Source: CAYNFT01 sp964396535 (GTDB lineage Bacteria; Chloroflexota; Dehalococcoidia; Dehalococcoidales; UBA2162). Taken from it: a stretch of DNA of 5,349 bases. Shown here one piece after another: positions 1 through 4,064 of the stretch. Under the pieces are notes generated by a model, which had not been told where the DNA came from, did not search any database, and was given only the letters and a program-made list of their open reading frames with translations. The stretch covers positions 1-5,349 of the forward strand of contig CAYNFT010000117.1 of assembly GCA_964396535.1 (NCBI GenBank). Reading direction: 5' to 3'. The position numbers and the translations under genes are program-made. Every line of letters begins with the position of its first letter. The first letter of the stretch is position 1.

Positions 1-384
1 AAGAAAAAAGAGGAATTTTCAATTTTGAATTCCTGGTGGGTTCTTGTTCATAATGACTTCTATAGTCTTGCTATACATTTTACCGTGCTAGATGTAAATA
101 AATCATAAAGTGAATGCAAAGATTTTGTTAAAACTCGTGGTAGGAAGCAATACAGTAAAGAATTAGGATCGTACTCGGTTCTCTATAGCAGTAACCGAAA
201 CATTAATGAGAAATAATGTGGGGATACTAAAAGGATACTGAGAGCTAGGATATGCAAAGCTACTCTCCTTCTCAGGACTACACCTGGTCTGCAGTCAGGC
301 CTATTCATTGGCCGCCTCCTCGTAAGGCTTCCAAAGTGGGCACAGCATTCAAGAGCTGCTGCAGGACGACCTCAAGGGTTTGTA
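1..384. other. AT-rich stretch with no convincing gene
   Basis: All frames are broken by stops or lack a start with a ribosome binding site in the first 216 bases, and I see no RNA gene. It contains a small inverted repeat (11-34) and a short direct repeat of GGATACT at 221-227 and 233-239. From 217 the frame of the downstream clamp fragment is open but begins with no ATG or GTG before 385. In another frame, the stretch around 349-380 reads IQELLQDDLKGL before a stop. That could be a frame-shifted upstream piece of the clamp-like protein. This suggests decayed coding DNA from roughly 217 onward, preceded by non-coding DNA. Confidence 0.5.
11..34. repeat. short AT-rich inverted repeat
   Basis: The arms AGGAATT (11-17) and AATTCCT (28-34) are perfect complements around a 10-base spacer. 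No T-run follows the right arm, so it is not a standard terminator in the plus direction. On the minus strand, the A-rich stretch at 1-10 would give a T-rich tail, so it could be a weak terminator for a leftward-oriented gene outside the window. Confidence 0.3.
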
Positions 385-762
385 GTGGTTCTCTTGCTTA
401 AGCGGGCAAAGAGGGCTAGGGTTAGCTTTGAGCCTAGCGGTGAGAGCCTTGACGGTATGAGCCTAATCATAGATACGGAGCTTATCCGCTATAAATGGGT
501 GAGCGTCAACGGAGACTTTCCCGACTATGAGAAGCTAATCCCTACCGAGTTTAATACTGTAGCCTCTTTTGACACTATAGAGGCTATCAAGGCGGTCAAC
601 TCACTCAAAGCCCTGTCTAGCGGTAAGGACTATCCGATAGACTTGACCATTGGTGATAGTAAGGTAGTTATGGCTAATCCCGATGATAAAGGGCAAGCCG
701 AGCCAGTAGCCGAGCAAAAGCCCAAAAAGCGCAGCCGTAAGCAAGCGGTTGCGGTAAAATAG
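385..762 (+). CDS. DnaN-like sliding clamp fragment, probably truncated at the 5' end
   Basis: The 125-residue product resembles part of the beta sliding clamp, the ring that tethers DNA polymerase to DNA. The clearest sign is NGDFPDYEKLIP at residues 42-53, matching the conserved (D/E)G-x-FPDY-x-x-(V/L)(I/L)P segment at the domain 2/domain 3 border. The following residues (about 60-100) fit the first helix and strands of domain 3. A full clamp is about 370 residues, so domain 1, most of domain 2 and the end of domain 3 are missing. Instead of the clamp C-terminus, which helps form the peptide-binding pocket, there is a basic tail with KPKKRSRK (residues 112-119). The GTG start has no good ribosome binding site, and the frame is open back to 217. 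A clamp-like ELLQDDLKGL in another frame just upstream suggests a frameshift. It is probably a pseudogene, and a functional mini-protein is less likely. Two terminators lie directly downstream. Confidence 0.6.
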   Translation: MVLLLKRAKRARVSFEPSGESLDGMSLIIDTELIRYKWVSVNGDFPDYEKLIPTEFNTVASFDTIEAIKAVNSLKALSSGKDYPIDLTIGDSKVVMANPDDKGQAEPVAEQKPKKRSRKQAVAVK

Positions 763-794
763 AACGCTTAACCTCAACAGAAGAGCCACGCAGG

Positions 795-819
795 AAAGCG
801 GGGGTGACCCCGCTTTTTT
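795..819 (+). terminator. rho-independent terminator after the clamp fragment
   Basis: A perfect six-pair GC stem, GCGGGG (798-803) with CCCCGC (808-813), encloses the loop GTGA. The stem is extended by AAA/TTT pairs and followed directly by six T. It lies about 33 bases past the stop at 762, so it would end transcription of the clamp-like gene. Confidence 0.85.
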
Positions 820-827
820 GCTTTTTC

Positions 828-870
828 AGGGGATTTCACTCCCCAGCGTGGGAGTGGAGTCCCCTCTTTT
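828..870 (+). terminator. second, tandem long-stem terminator
   Basis: A 16-pair stem (828-843 with 850-865) containing two G-T pairs encloses a 6-base loop (CAGCGT) and is followed by CTTTTT. It starts only nine bases after the T-run of the previous terminator. The upstream side is T-rich rather than A-rich, so it works in the plus direction only. Confidence 0.75.
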
Positions 871-902
871 TGTGGCTGGAAAAGGCAGGGAGTGCCGACG
901 CC

Positions 903-968
903 CGATGGCAGTGCAAAGCACGATGGCAGGGACAATACCGGCGGTTGCGCACTCAATGGAAGTCCATT
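903..968. repeat. direct repeat and dyad upstream of the small-gene cluster
   Basis: CGATGGCAG occurs at 903-911 and again at 921-929, with starts 18 bases apart. A further perfect dyad, AATGGA (955-960) and TCCATT (963-968), follows. They lie in the non-coding stretch between the tandem terminators and the first small gene, where an operator would be expected, but no clear -35/-10 pair is visible here. The role is unknown. Confidence 0.3.
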
Positions 969-1056
969 TGGACAGGTGCACAGTACGAACAACAACCAAA
1001 GAGAGTAGGCACTCATTTAACACCATAAACAGATTTGAAAAGGAGGAAGCCAGAGT

Positions 1057-1248
1057 ATGGAACTGGACAAGAACACTATCTTTGTCCTCACTAGGGAGGA
1101 TGTCATCGAGTGTGCCAAGGAGATGGGGATATCCGAGGAAGTCATAACCGATGATGTGCTTTATCAGGTAAAGAAGGGCGTAGAGTTTGGCTTAGAGTGC
1201 TGGTCTGAAGTAGTCAAAACAGCCATAGACGAAGCTCTCAAGGGCTAG
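1057..1248 (+). CDS. small acidic hypothetical protein (63 aa)
   Basis: I do not recognise a family. The start is well supported: AGGAGG at 1041-1046 lies 10 bases before the ATG. The product is strongly acidic and looks mostly helical, with a TREDVIECAKEMGI helix (residues 12-25) and an amphipathic C-terminal helix ending at LKG. It has two cysteines (19 and 48) but no metal-binding pattern. There is no signal peptide or membrane segment, so it should be cytoplasmic. It is the first of four tightly arranged small genes and ends inside the first junction hairpin, since the stop TAG forms part of the left arm. Small acidic proteins of this kind are common in phage and plasmid modules, but no function can be assigned. 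Confidence 0.65.
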   Translation: MELDKNTIFVLTREDVIECAKEMGISEEVITDDVLYQVKKGVEFGLECWSEVVKTAIDEALKG

Positions 1249-1263
1249 CCTGAAAGTAGGCTA
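1246..1263 (+). other. junction hairpin 1, overlapping a stop codon
   Basis: TAGCCT (1246-1251) and AGGCTA (1258-1263) form a perfect six-pair stem around GAAAGT. The left arm includes the stop codon of the 63-residue gene. No T-run follows, so it is not a standard terminator. It occupies the same place as hairpins in the next two junctions. Confidence 0.5.
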
Positions 1264-1264
1264 A

Positions 1265-1289
1265 TTTGAAAGGGTAACTATGCCCAGAA
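1265..1289 (+). repeat. junction repeat, copy 1 (core TAACTATGCCCA)
   Basis: This is the first of three copies of a motif running TTTG, then AAGGG, then the core TAACTATGCCCA (1275-1286), then A/G-AA. The AAGGG and the ATG inside the core are placed like a ribosome binding site and start. This ATG (1280) opens a 17-codon frame, beginning MPRTEV, that overlaps the downstream gene out of frame. Confidence 0.75.
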
Positions 1290-1290
1290 C

Positions 1291-1298
1291 GGAGGTGA
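1291..1298 (+). promoter_or_regulatory. ribosome binding site of the 97-aa gene
   Basis: GGAGGTGA closely matches the anti-Shine-Dalgarno complement and is followed after four bases by ATG at 1303. This supports 1303 as the main start rather than the ATG in the junction repeat at 1280. Confidence 0.75.
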
Positions 1299-1302
1299 AA
1301 AT

Positions 1303-1596
1303 ATGCCTATCAAGTGGAGTGCGGTCAAGGTAAATGAGGCTATGGATGAGGTCGAAAAACAGGTTTTCCTTGCCGACCAGTTTATCTCCGAAGCCAAAGT
1401 CAGAGCTGAAGAAGCCAAGAAAATAAAAGACCTGCCTCAGTATGTAGAGCAACGCATTGGCCGCCTCATTGACCAGCTCGCGAGGATGGAAGAGGTGAAG
1501 AACGCCATCGAGTCGGTCCGCAAGGATATTCCTGATGGAGCGATAGAGGTGGAGCGTAATGCCGGCAAGCATGGCCAAACCAGGTCGATGATGTAA
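1303..1596 (+). CDS. small helical, coiled-coil-like hypothetical protein (97 aa)
   Basis: No family is recognised. After the short start MPIKWSAVKV, the protein is a run of charged helix from about residue 10 to 75. It is rich in Glu, Lys, Arg and Ala with hydrophobic spacing that suggests a coiled coil, including AEEAKKIKDLPQYVEQ and IGRLIDQLARMEEVKNAIES. The tail (residues 76-97) is polar and probably disordered, ending in TRSMM. There is no transmembrane segment or signal peptide. The helical character fits a structural, scaffold or oligomerisation role, but that is only inference. It lies 54 bases after the preceding gene, separated by a hairpin and the first junction repeat, and is probably co-transcribed with it. 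Confidence 0.65.
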   Translation: MPIKWSAVKVNEAMDEVEKQVFLADQFISEAKVRAEEAKKIKDLPQYVEQRIGRLIDQLARMEEVKNAIESVRKDIPDGAIEVERNAGKHGQTRSMM

Positions 1597-1613
1597 AGTG
1601 TCGCGAAGTGATG

Positions 1614-1630
1614 CAAAGTGTCTCACTTTG
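1614..1630 (+). other. junction hairpin 2 with a competing upstream arm
   Basis: CAAAGTG (1614-1620) and CACTTTG (1624-1630) form a perfect seven-pair stem with a TCT loop. A near-copy of the left-arm region, ATGTAAAGTGTC (1591-1602), matches ATGCAAAGTGTC (1611-1622) at 11 of 12 bases. The right arm could therefore pair with either copy. The first copy overlaps the stop codon of the upstream gene, so a terminating ribosome could influence which hairpin forms. That regulatory reading is inference. Confidence 0.5.
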
Positions 1631-1652
1631 AAGGGACTAACTATGCCCAAAA
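1627..1652 (+). repeat. junction repeat, copy 2 (core TAACTATGCCCA)
   Basis: This copy has TTTG, AAGGG, two extra bases (AC), then the invariant core at 1638-1649 and AAA. The ATG at 1643 opens a 19-codon frame beginning MPKIQQ, out of frame with the next gene. Confidence 0.75.
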
Positions 1653-1662
1653 TCCAACAAAG

Positions 1663-1672
1663 AGGAGGTGAT
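1663..1672 (+). promoter_or_regulatory. near-perfect ribosome binding site that decides a GTG start
   Basis: AGGAGGTGAT is fully complementary to the usual 16S rRNA 3' end. A GTG at 1668 lies inside this element and cannot be its start, while GTG at 1677 is at the proper distance. The start of the following gene is therefore placed at 1677. Confidence 0.8.
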
Positions 1673-1676
1673 AAAG

Positions 1677-2162
1677 GTGACAACGCAACTAGACCTCTTT
1701 GATGAGGCTAAGGTTGCAGTAGGAGAGCCAGAGCCAATGACCGAGGTGCGCCTTGGAAAGCACTCAGTCCGAATCCCCCTCCGCAAGAAGCGAAGGGAAG
1801 CCCTGACTAGGCTAATGGAAATCCTGACGAAGCTGGAAGGCAAGGATATCTACATTGGCTCTTATGATGCCGGTGGACGACACTACTGGGTTGATAACCT
1901 ATTACTGCGTCGGCTACAGCTCGATTACTTCCCCTTCAAGCTCAAAGACGCCATTGACTACATCCCCGGCGTCGTAGTCCTGTGGGGGAGTCGCAGCGGA
2001 CAGGTGAGGATATTTACCGACTACCTGGTGGCCGTCCGAGAGCAGGAATACCAGGGTTACTGGCACTGGCTCCTAGACTTCCGCAATGGTTTCTACGACA
2101 GCAAGCTCGATGAGTTCAAGTCTCACTACGCCTGCTTGCACATAACCAGGTTTAAGGACTAA
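1677..2162 (+). CDS. hypothetical protein with N-terminal clamp-binding peptide QLDLF
   Basis: The product has 161 residues from the GTG at 1677. Residues 4-8 are QLDLF, which matches the known bacterial sliding-clamp-binding consensus QL(S/D)LF. That motif is found at the ends or in flexible parts of polymerases, mismatch-repair and clamp-regulating proteins. Here it sits at the extreme N-terminus, before a linker rich in Glu, Pro and Val (9-24), where it would be accessible. A basic segment, PLRKKRREALTR (34-45), follows and then an aromatic-rich globular part (about 55-161) with YIGSYDAGGRHYWVDN and YWHWLLDF. A second similar string, QLDYF (81-85), is probably inside the folded part. I do not recognise the globular domain and see no nuclease or helicase motif. 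A cytoplasmic protein acting at the replication fork is a reasonable inference, strengthened by the clamp fragment upstream. Confidence 0.7.
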   Translation: MTTQLDLFDEAKVAVGEPEPMTEVRLGKHSVRIPLRKKRREALTRLMEILTKLEGKDIYIGSYDAGGRHYWVDNLLLRRLQLDYFPFKLKDAIDYIPGVVVLWGSRSGQVRIFTDYLVAVREQEYQGYWHWLLDFRNGFYDSKLDEFKSHYACLHITRFKD

Positions 2163-2190
2163 CGGAAAAACCGTTGGAAACCAACGGTTT
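2161..2190 (+). other. junction hairpin 3 with alternative pairing
   Basis: AAACCGTTGG (2168-2177) and CCAACGGTTT (2181-2190) form a perfect ten-pair stem with an AAA loop, the strongest of the three junction hairpins. AACGG at 2161-2165, which overlaps the stop codon, can instead pair with CCGTT at 2171-2175, breaking the long stem. The right arm is followed by GC, not a T-run, so termination would be weak. The three-arm layout repeats the idea of junction 2. Confidence 0.55.
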
Positions 2191-2213
2191 GCAAGGGGTA
2201 ACTATGCCCAGAA
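2188..2213 (+). repeat. junction repeat, copy 3 (core TAACTATGCCCA)
   Basis: TTTG, a C, AAGGGG and the invariant core (2199-2210) are followed by GAA. The ATG at 2204 opens a 41-codon frame beginning MPRKELII that overlaps the next gene out of frame and ends at 2329. Confidence 0.75.
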
Positions 2214-2225
2214 AGGAACTGATAA

Positions 2226-2741
2226 TTGACAACCGAAAAGCAGCTAGAGAAAGGCATCTCCGATATTGTAGGTGCCCTTACAGACCCTATCATTGTCTCT
2301 CTTGGTGGCTGGGGGGATACCCTTCCTGAATGGATAAAGACCTCTATCACCATGGAAAGGATGATAATGAACATGCGGGCACTTAAGGGTGAGGAGCCGA
2401 CAGGAACGGATGCCGAGGCCTGCGCCTATCTGCATACGGTTTCCCTAGAGCATCCAATAGACCGTGACTGGACGGATATCTACCTCTATATCGCCTGCAA
2501 AGTCTATGAGAAATGGCGGACCAAGGATTCAGGAGCAACGATGCCAGAGGATATCCGGGTGGAGCCGCTGCGGGATGACCAACTGGCGGACCTAAATCGG
2601 CTGAAAGCGTGGATATACCACAGAGAAGGGACCGGGGGTTTGAATCCCCGGCCCCCTTTTTTGTCCTTAATTACACATTATAAGCTTTTGTTGTCCATAT
2701 TGAACCGTAATGTTATAATCGGCCTAGTTAAAAACATATGA
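2226..2741 (+). CDS. hypothetical accessory protein, 3' end probably replaced
   Basis: The TTG start at 2226 is preceded by AAGGA (2212-2216) at nine bases. Its first residues, MTT, match those of the previous gene. An alternative start is the ATG at 2204 in another frame, giving only 41 codons. The first ~134 residues look like a real soluble protein, with acidic helices, a GGWGD loop near residue 27 and the tract IDRDWTDIYLYIACKVYEKW, but no known family is recognised. From residue 135 the frame runs into a strong terminator hairpin and then through the promoter of the next gene. The tail (GTGGLNPRPPFLSLITHYK..., ending at VKNI) is therefore probably read-through of non-coding DNA. The true gene is likely 3'-truncated near 2625, or has lost its stop by a small mutation. 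Confidence 0.6.
   Translation: MTTEKQLEKGISDIVGALTDPIIVSLGGWGDTLPEWIKTSITMERMIMNMRALKGEEPTGTDAEACAYLHTVSLEHPIDRDWTDIYLYIACKVYEKWRTKDSGATMPEDIRVEPLRDDQLADLNRLKAWIYHREGTGGLNPRPPFLSLITHYKLLLSILNRNVIIGLVKNI
2628..2662 (+). terminator. strong rho-independent terminator inside the end of the preceding frame
   Basis: CCGGGG (2632-2637) and CCCCGG (2646-2651) form a six-pair GC stem around GTTTGAAT. It can be extended with GGG (2628-2630) against the following C-run, and six T follow (2657-2662). It ends transcription of the small-gene cluster. The loop region also resembles a tRNA T-arm (GGTTTGAATCC), but the complete T-stem does not pair and no tRNA body lies upstream. Confidence 0.8.
2691..2719 (+). 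promoter_or_regulatory. extended -10 sigma-70-type promoter of the dehydrogenase gene
   Basis: The -10 box TATAAT (2714-2719) is a perfect consensus with the extended TGn (2711-2713). TTGTCC (2691-2696) is a four-of-six -35 box at the ideal 17-base spacing. Transcription would start near 2726, leaving about 137 bases of leader before the ATG at 2863. A second TATAAT at 2759-2764 lacks a -35 box. The promoter follows directly after the terminator, marking a new transcription unit. Confidence 0.7.
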
Positions 2742-2787
2742 TTCAGGTATGTTACACCTATAATATAGGATCCTTAGAAAGGGATTG

Positions 2788-2802
2788 TATTTATTATAAA
2801 TA
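2788..2802 (+). other. AT-only dyad in the dehydrogenase leader
   Basis: TATTTA (2788-2793) and TAAATA (2797-2802) are perfect complements around TTA, in the leader between promoter and start codon. The stem is too weak to be a terminator. It could be a regulator site or chance in AT-rich DNA. Confidence 0.25.
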
Positions 2803-2862
2803 TGGATCGCAGTTAATTACAGTGGTTTGGAGTAATAGTTTAACTTGGAAGGATTAAAACAG

Positions 2863-3762
2863 ATGAATGATATCAAGGTGGGGTTCATTGGTCTGGGGAA
2901 TATGGGTATAACTATGGCGAGGAGCCTGGTCAGGCATAATATTCCAATCATAGTCTATGACTTGAGGCAAGAGCCGATTGAAGAGCTGAAATCACTCGGA
3001 GCAGCAGGTGCAAGCTCATGCCGAGAGGTTGCTGAAGCCAGTGATATTGTCATCAGTATGGTCTGGGATATCCCCCAAACAGATGAGGTGATTTTTGGCA
3101 AGGACGGGGTGTGGGAAGGCATAAAAGAGGAGGGAATCATAATCATCGCCAGCAGTATTGGACCTAAATACTGTCGGGAGCTATACGACAGGGCAAAAGA
3201 GAAGAAGGTCAGAGTAGTTGATTGTGCAGTGAGTGGCCCGCCCCCCACGGTAGATAACAGGCCTTCATGCCTAATGATCGGCGGTGACGAGGACGTGGTC
3301 AGGAAATGCTGGCACCTTTTCGAAGCCATGGGCGACCACCAGCTCCATCTCGGCGAAATAGGTATGGGACAGGCTCATAAGCTGGTAGATAATACGATGG
3401 CAAGACACTTTGGCACTATTACTCGTCTGTGTTTGATTGAGGGTCTGAACTTTGGGCTTAAAGCTGGGCTTGATTTGCAAAAGATGATTGATGTGGCAAG
3501 TGTAAGCGCCTTCTCCCGAGGTATACAGAGTATGGGTCTTAAGGGCGGGCTGGATGTGCAGGATATTATTGAAACAATAAGAGCTCCCATGCCTCTTCTC
3601 GGCTCAAGACGTGGTCGGGTAAATGAATTGGACTATGCGATGGAAATGGCTGAGGAAGTGGAAGCAAAAATGCCTTTGTTCCGTTTCAGTGATGAACTGG
3701 ATGCAGCCTCGATGTATGATTCGTATTATGCTCTGCTGAAGAAATATATGCCTGAAAAATGA
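2863..3762 (+). CDS. beta-hydroxyacid dehydrogenase (3-hydroxyisobutyrate dehydrogenase family)
   Basis: The enzyme should oxidise a beta-hydroxyacid, or reduce the matching semialdehyde or ketoacid, with NAD(P) in the cytoplasm. The ATG at 2863 is chosen because GGAAGGA ends nine bases before it; an in-frame TTG at 2845 has no such site. The 299 residues match the family's usual 290-300. The dinucleotide motif FIGLGNMG (8-15) opens a Rossmann fold. Asp33 at the end of strand two suggests NAD rather than NADP. The family's substrate loop, usually DAPVSGG, is D-C-A-V-S-G-P-P-P (120-128), keeping Ser124-Gly125 but with a proline-rich continuation. The catalytic lysine is Lys173 in GMGQAHKLVDN, where the usual second Asn pair is DN. 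In the C-terminal domain the usual KDL signature is not present (NELDYAMEMA at 254-263). These changes point to a divergent subfamily with an unknown substrate. It has its own promoter and is followed by a terminator-like structure. Confidence 0.88.
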   Translation: MNDIKVGFIGLGNMGITMARSLVRHNIPIIVYDLRQEPIEELKSLGAAGASSCREVAEASDIVISMVWDIPQTDEVIFGKDGVWEGIKEEGIIIIASSIGPKYCRELYDRAKEKKVRVVDCAVSGPPPTVDNRPSCLMIGGDEDVVRKCWHLFEAMGDHQLHLGEIGMGQAHKLVDNTMARHFGTITRLCLIEGLNFGLKAGLDLQKMIDVASVSAFSRGIQSMGLKGGLDVQDIIETIRAPMPLLGSRRGRVNELDYAMEMAEEVEAKMPLFRFSDELDAASMYDSYYALLKKYMPEK

Positions 3763-3917
3763 ACTAAATTGTGTTATTGTTAAGGTACTTTTATGCTAAG
3801 TGGAGTTGTGATTAACTGAAAACGTCCTTAAATAAATGATTTGGTATATACTTTGTAATCGCCCCCATGATGTGAAGGGAGTATCCTAAAACCCTGGTTG
3901 TAAAGCTGTTCTTAACT

Positions 3918-3960
3918 GCAGGGTGTTAACCCTGGGTACTGCCAGGGGACCTGCCTTTTT
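3918..3960 (+). terminator. nested-hairpin terminator or attenuator
   Basis: The outer arms GCAGG (3918-3922) and CCTGC (3950-3954) enclose the inner arms CCCTGG (3930-3935) and CCAGGG (3942-3947) with a GTACTG loop. C and five T follow (3955-3960). An upstream CCCTGG (3892-3897) repeats the inner left arm and can alternatively pair with CAGGG (3919-3923), which would disturb the outer stem. It may simply end the upstream transcript, or be an attenuator for the downstream gene. Confidence 0.6.
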
Positions 3961-4052
3961 AGAATGCCTGAAAAGTAAGCCTGCGGCAGAGATGGCAGTA
4001 AGTTATTTCATAATCTATTTAAATGGGTAATCCCAATAAGAATAAAAAGTAC

Positions 4053-4059
4053 GGAGGTG
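4053..4059 (+). promoter_or_regulatory. ribosome binding site that sets the SDR start
   Basis: GGAGGTG is followed after five bases by ATG at 4065. An in-frame ATG at 4023 would add 14 residues (MGNPNKNKKYGGVQ) that run through this site and lack family resemblance, so 4065 is preferred. Confidence 0.8.
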
Positions 4060-4064
4060 TTCAG

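Larger units (their letters stand above)
217..2662 (+). mobile_element. probable phage/plasmid-type accessory module remnant
   Basis: A sliding-clamp fragment, a clamp-peptide protein and several small hypothetical proteins are packed head to tail with strong ribosome binding sites and repeated junction sequences. The style is that of replication-module genes of phages and integrative elements, unlike the larger metabolic genes to the right. The limits are approximate: the left one is where the clamp frame opens, the right one is the terminator that interrupts the last small gene. No integrase, transposase or duplicated attachment site is visible in the window, so this is inference from gene content and truncated ends. 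Confidence 0.35.
3763..4064. other. 302-base intergenic leader between the two dehydrogenases
   Basis: No gene is visible. The stretch holds a weak candidate promoter, TTGTGT (3769-3774) and TATGCT (3792-3797) with 17-base spacing. It also holds a nested hairpin (3918-3960) and the ribosome binding site of the next gene. AACCCTGG occurs twice (3890-3897 and 3928-3935). An ATG at 4023 is in frame with the next gene but has no ribosome binding site. If the weak promoter is real, the hairpin would lie in the leader of the short-chain dehydrogenase. Confidence 0.5.

Noticed and set aside
818..1147. Plus-strand open frames at 804-1028 and 818-1147
   Set aside because: They start within terminator hairpins, lack a ribosome binding site and overlap the better supported gene at 1057.
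306..1467. 13-base repeat CATTGGCCGCCTC at 306-318 and 1455-1467
   Set aside because: The identity does not extend on either side; one such match is expected by chance fairly often in a window of this length.
1261..1683. Long minus-strand frame opposite the 97-aa gene
   Set aside because: It is the antisense shadow of a gene with a strong ribosome binding site and has no recognisable product or start signal.
2570..2662. Possible complete tRNA ending in the GGTTTGAATCC T-arm
   Set aside because: No matching acceptor 5' strand, D-arm or anticodon arm lies upstream, the T-stem has a mismatch, and the region is better explained as a terminator.
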